Assembly: GCF_036670015.1 (NCBI RefSeq)
Contig: NZ_CP137636.1
Location: forward strand, 474,501 to 538,500
Length of the DNA stretch: 64,000 nt
DNA from: Niallia sp. XMNu-256
GTDB lineage: Bacteria; Bacillota; Bacilli; Bacillales; Cytobacillaceae
Reading direction: 5' to 3'
Position 1 is the stretch's first letter. Every line of letters starts with the position of its first letter. A program made the translations under genes and the position numbers. Positions 25,640 through 34,677 of this stretch are shown one piece after another. The notes beneath the pieces were generated by a model. It did not search any database. It worked only from the letters and a program-made list of their open reading frames with translations, and was not told the origin of the DNA.

Positions 25640-25905
25640 CCTTTTATAACAAAAGCTTGCGGCAGATCCGGAAGTTCTCTACTTCTATAAGTGGTAGAGA
25701 AAAACTATTATTGCTAAATGAAGTGAGGTCTCCCTAGAATGCCCCGGAGGCTTTAAGGTGTTTTATCAAGAGAGCCGACGACTTTCAACTGACTGAATAT
25801 ACATTCAGTTGAAAGTCACAGGATGTGGCGATTTGACACGTGATATATACCCGGACGCAAATTCGGCGGGCGGATGTGTTATTTAAAAACGTACACGGTT
25901 TTCAA
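25640..25905. repeat. Mobile-element relic with a 13-bp perfect hairpin
   Basis: No gene is present. The stretch shares AAGGTGTTTTATC (25755-25767) and CGCAAATTCGG (25855-25865) with the insert of the long element at 36113-36501, and CTTCTATAAGTGG-type sequence as well. GACTTTCAACTGA (25780-25792) and TCAGTTGAAAGTC (25805-25817) form a perfect 13-bp inverted repeat. It is probably debris of the same element family. Confidence 0.5.
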
Positions 25906-26013
25906 AGGTAAAACAGAAGACTTTCCTGCATTTCATTAGGTCTTTTCATATCTAACTCGAAATAGGGAAAACTTCAATTAGTAAACAATTAACCCAAATG
26001 AGGTGATGATTTG

Positions 26014-27222
26014 ATGGATCCATTAGTGGAGGTCAGGAGTGTATCGAAGATTTTTGGCAGATCCCCTAAAGCTGCCATTGATTTATTGAAACAGGGGAAA
26101 TCAAAGAAAGAAATTTTGAAAGAATCAGGGCTCACGGTTGGCGTTAATAATGTAAGTTTCAAAATTTATCCTGGTGAGATTTTCGTCATCATGGGTTTAT
26201 CCGGGAGCGGAAAGTCCACTTTAATTCGGATGTTTAACCGTCTGATTGATCCTACGATTGGAGAAATACTGATAAAAAATGAGGATATCGTTAAAATGAA
26301 TGCCGCAAGATTACGAGAAACTAGACAAAAAAGAATCAGTATGGTTTTTCAAAACTTTGCGCTTTTTCCTCATAAAACGATTTTGGAAAACGCAGAATTT
26401 GGTCTTGAAATCAAGAAGGTGGCCCGGGATGAACGTCGTGAAAAGGCGATGCAGGCTTTAGAGGCTGTCGGATTAAAAGGTTACGAACACCAATATCCAT
26501 CACAATTGAGTGGTGGAATGCAACAAAGGGTGGGTCTTGCTAGAGCCCTTGCAAGCGATACGGATATTATCTTAATGGACGAAGCCTTCAGTGCACTTGA
26601 TCCACTAATTCGCAAAGATATGCAAGATGAACTAATAGGGATTCAGGAACAATACAAGAAAACGATTATTTTTATTACCCATGATTTAGATGAAGCACTA
26701 AGAATTGGTGATCGAATTGCATTGATGAAAGATGGTAGCGTCATTCAACTTGGGACCCCCGAAGAGATTATGATTAATCCTGCAAATAAATTTGTTGAGA
26801 AGTTTGTTGAAGATGTTGATTTATCAAAGGTCATAACAGCCTCACACGTGATGAAGCGTGGAGAAAGAATTAGTGTTGATCGTGGTCCACGGGTTGCGTT
26901 AGAAATTATGCGAAATCAAGGGTATTCCAGCATTTTTATTGTAGATCGTAAAAATAAGTTGTTGGGAGCACTTACTGCTGAACAAGCACGTCAAGCCATT
27001 GATCAAAATCAAACCATTGCCGAAGCTATGACAACGGATATTCCTACGGTTTCAGAAGATACATTGCTTACCGACCTAATGGATGTGATCGCAACATCCA
27101 GTTTACCAATATCGGTTATTGATGAAGAAAATCGATTCAAAGGAATTGTCATACGTGGGGCCGTCATAGCGGCTTTAGCGGGAAATAAAGATTCTTTGAA
27201 TGAATTGGAAGTGACAAGTTAA
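26014..27222 (+). CDS. opuAA: Glycine betaine ABC transporter ATPase with CBS domains (OpuAA-like)
   Basis: A 402-residue ATPase of the quaternary-amine family. Walker A GLSGSGKST, Q-loop VFQNFALFPH, signature LSGGMQQRVGLARAL, Walker B IILMDEAFSALDP. After residue 275 come two CBS motifs (SSIFIVDRKNKLLGAL and PISVIDEENRFKGIV), the ionic-strength/nucleotide sensing part of OpuA-type importers. The N-terminal SKIFGRSPKAAIDLLKQGKSK insertion is typical of OpuAA. ATG 26014 is placed correctly behind GAGGTGATG; the TTG at 26011 is less likely. The fused permease begins on the next base. Confidence 0.94.
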   Translation: MDPLVEVRSVSKIFGRSPKAAIDLLKQGKSKKEILKESGLTVGVNNVSFKIYPGEIFVIMGLSGSGKSTLIRMFNRLIDPTIGEILIKNEDIVKMNAARLRETRQKRISMVFQNFALFPHKTILENAEFGLEIKKVARDERREKAMQALEAVGLKGYEHQYPSQLSGGMQQRVGLARALASDTDIILMDEAFSALDPLIRKDMQDELIGIQEQYKKTIIFITHDLDEALRIGDRIALMKDGSVIQLGTPEEIMINPANKFVEKFVEDVDLSKVITASHVMKRGERISVDRGPRVALEIMRNQGYSSIFIVDRKNKLLGALTAEQARQAIDQNQTIAEAMTTDIPTVSEDTLLTDLMDVIATSSLPISVIDEENRFKGIVIRGAVIAALAGNKDSLNELEVTS

Positions 27223-28956
27223 ATGGCTATCCCTAAAATTCCACTAGGAGAATGGGTAGATTCTTTTGTCGCATGGTTAACGGTTGCTTGGGCTGGATTT
27301 TTTACTTTTATCACTAATCTAATTGACGGTCTATTGGACATCATTGTTGATGTATTAAGTGTAGGCCCTCCAATCGTCTTAGTTATTGTCTTAACGCTAG
27401 TGGTCACCTACACTAGCAGATGGCCTTTAGGAGTTTTTACTTTAGTTAGTTTATTGTTGATTGATAATCTTGGGTATTGGGAATCAAGTATTCAAACCAT
27501 TGCGATCGTATTATTATCCGGATTGCTTACGATCATTATCGGAGTTCCTCTGGGAATATGGTGTGCACAGAGAAAAACAGTGCAAAACATCCTTACACCT
27601 ATTTTAGACTTTATGCAGACGATGCCTGCATTTGTATATTTAATTCCAGCTATTTTATTTTTTGGGATTGGGGTTGTGCCAGGAATAATTGCCTCCTTTA
27701 TCTTCGCGATTGCACCAACGATACGTATGACAAATCTTGGTATTCAGAGGGTGCCTAAAGATTTAACGGAAGCGGCCAATGCATTTGGTGCGACTACCAG
27801 TCAAAAGTTATTCAAAGTTCAATTACCATTAGCCACTCCAACGATTATGGCTGGGATTAATCAGAGTATTATGCTTGCCTTATCAATGGTTGTTACAGCG
27901 TCATTAGTTGGGGCACCTGGACTTGGAGCAGATGTATACCGGGCGGTTAGTCAAATTGACGTAGGACAAGGTTTTGAAGCTGGATTGTCGATCGTTTTTA
28001 TCGCAATTATTCTTGATCGTATTACGCAAAACTTACGTAAACCAGCCTATAGGGATGTTGTCAAGCCTAAAATTGTTTATTCTATTTTAGCGTTACTTGT
28101 ACTGGTGACGGCTATTGTAGTACCGATTACTGAAAATAAAGGTACGATGAATGGGAATGCGAACGGGATTGGTGCTCAAACAGAATATGAAATTATTGGG
28201 ATTGAACCTGGAGCAGGTATTATGGGTTTGACAAACGACGCGCTAGAAGATTATGGGCTAAATAATTGGACGTTAGTCGAAGGTTCCTCTGCCGCAATGG
28301 TTGCTGAGCTACAGAAGGCCTATAGGAGTCAGGAGCCAATTATTATCACTGGATGGTCTCCACATTGGATGTTTTCTTCATTCGGTTTGAAGTATCTTGA
28401 CGACCCGAAAGGCTCCTTTGGTGGATCTGAAAGCATCCATACAATTGTACGAAAGGGTCTTGAACAAGATGCCCCTGGTGCTTATAAAATTCTTGATCAA
28501 TTTTCTTGGGAACCAAGTGATATGGAGGCTGTAATGGTCAATATTACAGAGGGAGTTGACCCAAGTGAAGCCGCTGAACAGTGGATTGGTGCTAATCCTG
28601 AAAAAGTTTCCCAATGGACAAACGGTGCCCAATCAGGAAGTGGTGAACCGATCAATCTTGTTTATGTTGCTTGGGACACAGAAATAGCCAGTACATATGT
28701 AGTTGGCAAGGTTCTCGAGCAAAATGGTTATGATGTGACATTAAGCCAAGTCGAAGTGGGGCCTATGTTTGCTGGAGTAGCCAACGGAAGTGCAGATGGG
28801 ATGGTGAGTGCATGGCTTCCAACTACACATGTTGAATTTTATGATACCTATAAAAATGATTTTATTGACCTTGGAGAAAACCTTCAAGGGACGAAAAATG
28901 GGTTGGTTGTACCAGAATATGTGGATATTGATTCAATTGATGACTTGAAAAAATAA
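27223..28956 (+). CDS. Fused OpuAB-OpuAC: glycine betaine permease plus binding domain
   Basis: A 577-residue fusion. Residues 1-285 are the OpuAB permease (about seven membrane helices; EAANAFGATTSQKLFKVQLPLA is the coupling loop). A further helix at about 283-305 leads to an external OpuAC binding domain (310-577) with GIEPGAGIMG, TGWSPHWMF and SAWLPTTH carrying the betaine-binding tryptophans. The layout matches lactococcal OpuABC/BusAB rather than B. subtilis OpuA, where the proteins are separate. Together with the ATPase it imports compatible solutes under osmotic stress. Start ATG directly abuts the ATPase stop. Confidence 0.94.
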   Translation: MAIPKIPLGEWVDSFVAWLTVAWAGFFTFITNLIDGLLDIIVDVLSVGPPIVLVIVLTLVVTYTSRWPLGVFTLVSLLLIDNLGYWESSIQTIAIVLLSGLLTIIIGVPLGIWCAQRKTVQNILTPILDFMQTMPAFVYLIPAILFFGIGVVPGIIASFIFAIAPTIRMTNLGIQRVPKDLTEAANAFGATTSQKLFKVQLPLATPTIMAGINQSIMLALSMVVTASLVGAPGLGADVYRAVSQIDVGQGFEAGLSIVFIAIILDRITQNLRKPAYRDVVKPKIVYSILALLVLVTAIVVPITENKGTMNGNANGIGAQTEYEIIGIEPGAGIMGLTNDALEDYGLNNWTLVEGSSAAMVAELQKAYRSQEPIIITGWSPHWMFSSFGLKYLDDPKGSFGGSESIHTIVRKGLEQDAPGAYKILDQFSWEPSDMEAVMVNITEGVDPSEAAEQWIGANPEKVSQWTNGAQSGSGEPINLVYVAWDTEIASTYVVGKVLEQNGYDVTLSQVEVGPMFAGVANGSADGMVSAWLPTTHVEFYDTYKNDFIDLGENLQGTKNGLVVPEYVDIDSIDDLKK

Positions 28957-28962
28957 GATAAG

Positions 28963-29026
28963 GGAGACCGTTCTAGTTTTTCATAAATGGTACTTTCATT
29001 TATTGAAACATCAGAATGGTCTTCTT
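28963..29026 (+). terminator. Probable terminator of the opuA operon
   Basis: AGACCGTTCT (28965-28974) pairs with AGAATGGTCT (29013-29022, one G-T pair) and is followed by TCTTCATTT. The loop is long (38 bases) and contains a second AAATG/CATTT stem. Confidence 0.55.
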
Positions 29027-29242
29027 CATTTATTAAAATACATTATAATATTCCCATGGACAAAGTCTTTACTTATTAGTGAAATTACACAGCTAAAGAA
29101 GGAATTGGGACAAATTCCGAATTAAATGAGAACCATAGAAATAATTTTTATAATGTAATTTAGACTAAAAAGTTTGAAGGAGAAATCAAACCTCCCTAAG
29201 AAATAGTTAAGATGATTCATAGAAAATTATGTGGAGGGGAAA

Positions 29243-30175
29243 ATGAAGATAGTCATTGCAGGTGGAACAGGGTTTATTGGGCGGAAATTAACGGAACTTC
29301 TACTTGGTGAAGGACATCAAATTATGATCTTAACAAGAAAGATTAAAAAACCTGAAGGAAATGTTTCGTATGTTCAATGGCTTGAGAATGGAACATCCCC
29401 TGAAGTTGAAATCAAAGAAGCGGATGCATTTATAAATCTAGCCGGGGTTTCAATTAATGACGGGCGATGGAATGCAAAGCACAAGAAACAAATTTATGAG
29501 AGTCGAGCGGAGGCAACAGATGAGTTATTGCGGATCATCTCCTTATTACCTAAAAAACCTGCTGTATTAGTGAATGCAAGTGCGATTGGCATTTATCCAA
29601 CCTCAATCAATGCTAGGTATACAGAAGATTCGATAGAAACATCAAATGACTTCCTCGGGAAGACTGTATATGATTGGGAAAATAAAGCGAGGAAAGTAGA
29701 AGCGTACGGTACTCGTACAGTTTTTATGAGATTCGGCGTTGTTTTGGGAAGAGATGATGGCGCGCTGCCTCTCATGGTGTTGCCGTATCGATTGTTTGTC
29801 GGTGGCACGATTGGATCAGGTAAACAATGGGTATCTTGGGTTCATGTCGATGATGTTGTCCGAGCGATTGCGTTCGTCATGAATCATCCCGAATTAAGTG
29901 GGCCTGTAAATGTGACCGCACCTTCACCAGTACAGATGATCGATTTTGGCAAGGAGATTGGAACAGTTTTACATCGTCCGCATTGGCTGCCTGTTCCTAC
30001 TTTTGTTATGAAATTAGTACTTGGACAAAAAAGCACTCTTGTTCTTGAGGGACAGCATGTGGAACCTCAAGTTTTAATGCAAAAAGGATTTCAATTCACT
30101 TTTCCAACTCTTCGCCAAGGTTTAGAGGATTTATCAGGCTTAACGGGCAGTAAGACCCCCACCTCAAGATTCTGA
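29243..30175 (+). CDS. TIGR01777 family NAD-binding epimerase-like protein
   Basis: An extended SDR of the TIGR01777/YfhF family. MKIVIAGGTGFIGRKL is the Rossmann loop, then FINLAGVSINDGRWNAKHK, NASAIGIYP, GVVLGRDDGALPLM, WVSWVHVDDVVRAI and GPVNVTAPSPVQMIDF. Catalytic activity is unknown. GTG 29231 overlaps the ribosome site GGAGGGG, so ATG 29243 is chosen. The last 14 residues (LSGLTGSKTPTSRF) and the stop codon are encoded by an inserted repeat element that begins at 30131; normal family members end about here with a DLL-type sequence. Confidence 0.88.
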   Translation: MKIVIAGGTGFIGRKLTELLLGEGHQIMILTRKIKKPEGNVSYVQWLENGTSPEVEIKEADAFINLAGVSINDGRWNAKHKKQIYESRAEATDELLRIISLLPKKPAVLVNASAIGIYPTSINARYTEDSIETSNDFLGKTVYDWENKARKVEAYGTRTVFMRFGVVLGRDDGALPLMVLPYRLFVGGTIGSGKQWVSWVHVDDVVRAIAFVMNHPELSGPVNVTAPSPVQMIDFGKEIGTVLHRPHWLPVPTFVMKLVLGQKSTLVLEGQHVEPQVLMQKGFQFTFPTLRQGLEDLSGLTGSKTPTSRF

Positions 30176-30288
30176 GTAAAATAAAAGAAGAGAGGTGGAG
30201 GATCAACTGCCCGTAAAGCTCCGATTGGTTCAACTAACCATCAGTGGGGGATGAAAGAAAACCCCCACTAATGGAAGTTTCACTTTAT
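30131..30288 (+). repeat. Structured dispersed element, short complete form (copy 1)
   Basis: 158 bp from TTATCAGGCTTAACG to GTTTCACTTTAT. Nested inverted repeats are visible: ACGGGCAGT / ACTGCCCGT, inside it CCACCTC / GAGGTGG, and near the 3' end CCATCAGTGGGGG / CCCCCACTAATGG. The 5' end lies inside the TIGR01777 gene and supplies its stop codon. Shared ends with the copies at 36113, 52492 and 25525 (reverse) show that it is a discrete unit. It encodes no protein. Its form (hairpin then GAAGTTTCAC end) recalls right ends of IS200/IS605 elements. Confidence 0.75.
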
Positions 30289-30310
30289 TGATCGTAAAGT
30301 AAAAAGGGTT

Positions 30311-30353
30311 TGCCATCCAGTTAATATTTTAATATATTGGATGGCTCTCTTAT
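30311..30353 (+). terminator. Terminator-like hairpin
   Basis: GCCATCCA (30311-30318) pairs with TGGATGGC (30336-30343), followed by a T-rich tract. It lies after the repeat element and may end the TIGR01777 transcript. The remaining part of 30289-30531 is AT-rich and unremarkable. Confidence 0.65.
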
Positions 30354-30531
30354 TTTGTTGTCAGTACCTCGACTAGTTTCAAGTCTTTTCCTACTTGATA
30401 AACATCAGCAATGCCTTGTTATTGGATGGCCTAAGGTGCATATGGTAAAATATATTGCATGGTTATCTTAATATAATGAAAGTATGATAATCATTACATC
30501 AGGAACATTACAGATTTGGAAGTGAAAAGAA

Positions 30532-32295
30532 ATGGAAATTAAAAGAAATGACCCTTGTCCTTGTGGAAGTAGGAAGAAGTATAAAAAGTGCTGTCAATCG
30601 AAGCATAACCAGCTTCAATTACAACAAGCAAGCCAGGAGCGGTTTTTTGATTTAAAGCATCAAATGGTATTTCTGATTTCTAATTTTATTTATTCGAAAG
30701 TGACGCTTAAAGAGCAGCTTATACTCGAAACTAAGTTTAGAGAGCGAATAAACTCAAAAATATCTAAAGGTATAATTGACTCGTTTTTTAAATTTTGGTT
30801 TCTCTTTTTCCATGAATTTGAAAATAAGAAACGTGGCGTTGAATGGTTTTATGAGGTAGAAGGAAAATCTCTCCCTCCTGAACTACGTGAGATCGCTCAT
30901 AGGTGGACAACACTTGCTCCTGCCCTTATTCAAGCTGTTAACTATAATGAAAATGGAATGACCGCTCAAAACTTTTCAACAAATAAAACCATATTTATGC
31001 CTTATAGCGATACCTTACAAGAAGTTAAACCTTGGCAGGTTACTTTTGGCCTTGTTGAGCCATTTGATAATGGATACTTCTTTAATGGGGTTTTTTCGTG
31101 GGCAACCCCACAGGCATTAGACGAAATTGGAAACGAAATCAATCGATTACAATCTGAAACAGGAAAATCCTTTAATCAAGTTGCTATGGAATTTTACCCT
31201 GAACTATTATCAATTTTGTTAAAGAATATTCGGGTGAGTGGGTCGAGCGGGAGTGGCTCTACCACACAAGTGGTTAAAGAAACATTAACATACACCTTAC
31301 ATAATAAAGATAGAATTATTGATCAATTGCTTAATAGCAAAGATTTTGTTGTAGAAGAGAATGAACAGGATATTACTTGGGTTGGCGATTGGTATAAGTA
31401 TAGTGATAATGTCTTAGAAGATCCAATTTATCTTGCAGACTCCTATGGGGATATTACGGTAAGGGATGGAGAATTGACGTTTGAAAGTATTTATCCAGAA
31501 AAAGTGAGCATTTTTGAGGAGTGGGGAAAACAATTTTCGAATGATATGATTCTGAAGAGCAGGGATCAAATAGTGCGAAACGTTCCTGGTTCTATTAGTC
31601 TATTAAATAGTTATGTTCTCATGCCAAATACCACACCAAAATATTTACCTTTTTATGCTAAATCTCGATTGGAGTTAAATAACTTGGATTTATCCAACCC
31701 TCATTTCGATGGATTATCCCCAAGGGAAATGGCGGAAAGCGGTAGAATAGCAGAACTTGAACGTTGGATCCAACAACATGAATTTATTAGCTATCAAATG
31801 GCTAGACAAGTCGCGGAGACAATTGAATATACTGCAGATTACAATTGGATTCGGAAGGAGCTTGGTCTACCCCTATCTCCGTTTGTTAGTCATTATGAAA
31901 CAAGGGAAACAAGCATTTCCTTGACGACAAGTCCCAAAACAGTCGTGAAAATGAATGAACATGAAGTTCCTTACTATAAACTACTAGGCTTTACACTGAA
32001 AACAGCCAAGGAGTTTTATGGACAGGATATTGTGGATTTCTTTATTGAAAAAACAGATGGGAAGACAAAGCGGACAATAGATAAGTACACAAATGGAATG
32101 AGCTATCTAGTTAACTATTTTTCTACTTTAGAAGAAGGAATCAGCTCTTGGAAGGAATGTTCTCTTGAATCATTAGAACAACTTATCTCTAGTCAACTTC
32201 TAGATGCAAATGAGCAACTATCAAATACCCAGAAAAAAGATGTACAATCAACAATTAAAGCCTTTTTCAGATGGATAAACAAGAAATATAAATAA
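30532..32295 (+). CDS. SEC-C zinc-motif protein of unknown function
   Basis: A 587-residue soluble protein. Residues 5-21 (RNDPCPCGSRKKYKKCC) are the SEC-C metal-binding motif (CxCxnCC), as in the SecA tail and many nucleic-acid or chaperone-linked proteins. The remaining 560 residues are not recognised. They contain a charged helical part (residues 30-110), a mixed middle, and from about 380 an acidic-basic alternating region with LSPREMAESGRIAELERW and a final helical segment. No membrane helix or signal. ATG 30532 after GGAAGTGAAA. Single gene, followed by a bidirectional terminator. Confidence 0.7.
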   Translation: MEIKRNDPCPCGSRKKYKKCCQSKHNQLQLQQASQERFFDLKHQMVFLISNFIYSKVTLKEQLILETKFRERINSKISKGIIDSFFKFWFLFFHEFENKKRGVEWFYEVEGKSLPPELREIAHRWTTLAPALIQAVNYNENGMTAQNFSTNKTIFMPYSDTLQEVKPWQVTFGLVEPFDNGYFFNGVFSWATPQALDEIGNEINRLQSETGKSFNQVAMEFYPELLSILLKNIRVSGSSGSGSTTQVVKETLTYTLHNKDRIIDQLLNSKDFVVEENEQDITWVGDWYKYSDNVLEDPIYLADSYGDITVRDGELTFESIYPEKVSIFEEWGKQFSNDMILKSRDQIVRNVPGSISLLNSYVLMPNTTPKYLPFYAKSRLELNNLDLSNPHFDGLSPREMAESGRIAELERWIQQHEFISYQMARQVAETIEYTADYNWIRKELGLPLSPFVSHYETRETSISLTTSPKTVVKMNEHEVPYYKLLGFTLKTAKEFYGQDIVDFFIEKTDGKTKRTIDKYTNGMSYLVNYFSTLEEGISSWKECSLESLEQLISSQLLDANEQLSNTQKKDVQSTIKAFFRWINKKYK

Positions 32296-32335
32296 AACAT
32301 AGGGGAGCCCCCCTATGTTTTATTTTTTAACGGTT
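32296..32335. terminator. Bidirectional terminator between convergent genes
   Basis: AAAACATAGGGG (32296-32307) pairs with CCCCTATGTTTT (32311-32322), with A and T tracts on both sides. Confidence 0.85.
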
Positions 32336-33462
32336 TTTTTAACGGGAAACCAACCATCAACTTCTAGAATTAACTTCCATAAAGGGGTAGGGATCACCGT
32401 TTTTTGTTGATCGTTTTCTGTTAAGGACAGGATCAAAGAATCTTCTTCTTCATTCCGTACTTTTTCCACCCAATGTGGGTCAACAACGAGAGCTCGTCCA
32501 AGTGCAACAAAGTCAGTTTTCCCTTTGTTTAACACAAGTGCAGCATCTTCAGGTGTATGAATATTGCCGACACCAATTAGTGGGACACGTCCATTAATAT
32601 ATTCTGCGATCCATTCGGTACGTGATTTTTCGCTAGTTATGCCACGGCGTGGTTTTGCCCAAGCATTGGTTGTTGCGATATGAAGATAATCAAGATCTGC
32701 TTTAATTAAATCATCAATAAGATCGAACGTTTCCTTCATTGTTATACCAGGTGTTTCAGGTTCTTCAGGTGAGAAACGATAGCCAATGATAAACGGTTTT
32801 GTTGCATGGTCTTTAATGACACTTTTCACTTCATCAATTAATTTGAGTGCAAATAAATGTCGATTTTCAAACTCGTCTGTTCTATGATTGGAATGAGGTG
32901 AAACAAATTGTTGAAGCAAATAGCCCGTTGCACCGTGCAATTCTACACCATCAAATCCAGCCTGAATGGCTCGACGTGTAGCTTCACTAAAATCTTTGAT
33001 AATCTCGTAAATTTCCTCTGTTGTTAATGCCCTTGGTGTTTGCTCAATACTATAAAAACCTCGGTCTCCAAGCGGTGGAACCGGACTGGCACTCACTGTT
33101 TCTCCATTTGGTATAAGTCTTGGAACGGCAAGTCGGCCACCATGGTAAAGTTGAACAACGCCTTTGGCACCACCCTCATGAATCACGTCTGCCAATTTTG
33201 AAAGACCCTCAATTGTACCATCATGGTCAATGCCCATTTGGCCGTCAAAACCCTTCCCACTTTTTGAAACGTAGGCACAAGCTGTAATAATGGTTCCCAC
33301 ACCGTTTGAGCGTTCTCTATAATAATCTAGTTCCTCTTCTGAAACATAATCCTCTTGGTTTGATGAAAAAGTAGTCATGGGTGCCATCATCAATCGATTT
33401 CTTACTTGAACCCCACTTTTAAACGTAAAATCTTGGAATAAATCTTCATAGTTGCTTTTCAT
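32320..33462 (-). CDS. Old-yellow-enzyme family NADH:flavin oxidoreductase
   Basis: A 380-residue FMN-dependent TIM-barrel ene-reductase. RNRLMMAPMTTFSS, GVVQLYHGGR, the substrate-binding HGATGYLLQQFVSPHSNHRTDEF (His/Asn pattern) and IGVGNIHTPEDA, DFVALGRALVVDPHW are as expected for the YqiG/2,4-dienoyl-reductase-like branch without the C-terminal FeS/FAD domains. The GGAGG site is 6 bases before the second Met of MNMKSN, so 33462 is preferred over 33468. It lies 20 bases after an IclR regulator in one transcription unit. Confidence 0.9.
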   Translation of the reverse strand: MKSNYEDLFQDFTFKSGVQVRNRLMMAPMTTFSSNQEDYVSEEELDYYRERSNGVGTIITACAYVSKSGKGFDGQMGIDHDGTIEGLSKLADVIHEGGAKGVVQLYHGGRLAVPRLIPNGETVSASPVPPLGDRGFYSIEQTPRALTTEEIYEIIKDFSEATRRAIQAGFDGVELHGATGYLLQQFVSPHSNHRTDEFENRHLFALKLIDEVKSVIKDHATKPFIIGYRFSPEEPETPGITMKETFDLIDDLIKADLDYLHIATTNAWAKPRRGITSEKSRTEWIAEYINGRVPLIGVGNIHTPEDAALVLNKGKTDFVALGRALVVDPHWVEKVRNEEEDSLILSLTENDQQKTVIPTPLWKLILEVDGWFPVKKTVKK

Positions 33463-33482
33463 GTTCATCCTCCGTTGTTTAA

Positions 33483-34235
33483 TTAAGTGTTTTCTAATGT
33501 CTCAATTTCCTTTGTAACCGCATTGCTACCAGCCTGTAGTTTTATAGCGATTTGTTTAATATTTGTGCGTGATATTTGATCGGCTGGAGCAGCAATCGCT
33601 AGTGCCGCAATTGCCTCATTATTGCGAAAGACAGGAACAGCTACACAGCGGATGCCAACGATTCGTTCTTCATCGTCAAATGCATAGCCATCTTCATAAA
33701 TCGCCTTTAAATGATAGCGGAATAGTTGTGAATCTTGGAACGTATTGGCTGTTGCGGGTTCCAATGACATTTTATCGAGTAAGGAATTTAACTTATCCTC
33801 ATTTAAATGGGCCAGAATGACTTTGCCTAAAGCGGATTGATGTAGTTTAGAACGATTGCCCAATTCTTCTTCTGTTGAGTGAAGGAAAGGAGAGTGTAAC
33901 ACCTGGGTCATGACAAGGTCAGTACCATCCACTTTTCCTAAATAAGTGCTCATTTGCACGTTTTGTGCTACTTGGTAAATCGAATGTAATGATGCCCAAT
34001 CTTTATTCGAACGCTTTTCAAGTCCGTTACTAAACTTCTTAGGATTGAAAAAATAATGTGTTTGAATTTTATAAATATAATTTAATTTCTCTAACGTTGT
34101 TAAAAATCGAAATGCTGTTGACTTGCTTAATTGAAGTTCTTTCATCACTTCTGCCAACGTAATCCCTTGATGTTTTCGAATCAATTCTAAAACGAGAAGC
34201 CCTTTTTTTAATGTCGCTACAGAATTTTGTGCCAT
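33483..34235 (-). CDS. IclR-family transcriptional regulator
   Basis: An IclR regulator of about 250 residues: winged HTH (VATLKKGLLVLELIRKHQG, ITLAEVMKELQLSKSTAFRFL) then a GAF-like effector domain (LHQSALGKVILAHL, GIRCVAVPVFRNNEAIAALAIAAP). Upstream codons in frame extend to 34283, but ATG 34235 has GAGGTGATC before it. It is expected to control the downstream ene-reductase and the divergent aromatic-acid-type transporter. A perfect palindrome of IclR type lies 64 bases upstream. Confidence 0.9.
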   Translation of the reverse strand: MAQNSVATLKKGLLVLELIRKHQGITLAEVMKELQLSKSTAFRFLTTLEKLNYIYKIQTHYFFNPKKFSNGLEKRSNKDWASLHSIYQVAQNVQMSTYLGKVDGTDLVMTQVLHSPFLHSTEEELGNRSKLHQSALGKVILAHLNEDKLNSLLDKMSLEPATANTFQDSQLFRYHLKAIYEDGYAFDDEERIVGIRCVAVPVFRNNEAIAALAIAAPADQISRTNIKQIAIKLQAGSNAVTKEIETLENT

Positions 34236-34298
34236 TTGATCACCTCGTCTATTAATAGTATAGAGGTTAAATCCATTAAACAAAAAATTGCAATGAAA

Positions 34299-34315
34299 GT
34301 TTCATTATTTGAAAC
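34299..34315. promoter_or_regulatory. Candidate IclR operator
   Basis: GTTTCA-TTATT-TGAAAC is a perfect 17-bp palindrome between the divergent iclR and transporter genes. An overlapping ATGAAAGTTTCAT (34293-34305) repeats the same half-sites. IclR-type operators commonly have the TGAAAC/GTTTCA form. The rest of 34236-34677 is AT-rich. Confidence 0.45.
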
Positions 34316-34677
34316 TTGATCAACCTTACTCGGAATACAACCATTTTCCCGGGTTTCATCAAATTTTTGGTAGTATTAGATTGTAATGCAACCAATTTCA
34401 AATGCTCCATCCATTTTTGTAGGATTTAGAACTAAGTCTTGGGATCCTTATAATCCAGTCACTGGTGGCTTGAAAGTTTTTATTTCACACAATGTATTTA
34501 AATTCTAGTGTTTTTAATAGCGTTATTAATTATTTCTTAACTTATTCCAATATTGTCATAAAAATAATTAGGTCATTTATATTGCAAAGATTATAAATTA
34601 TTAGTATATTTAAATAACTATAAAATAGTAAAAATTTATATTCTACTATTTTAAAAGTGATTAAGGAGGAGAGACGA

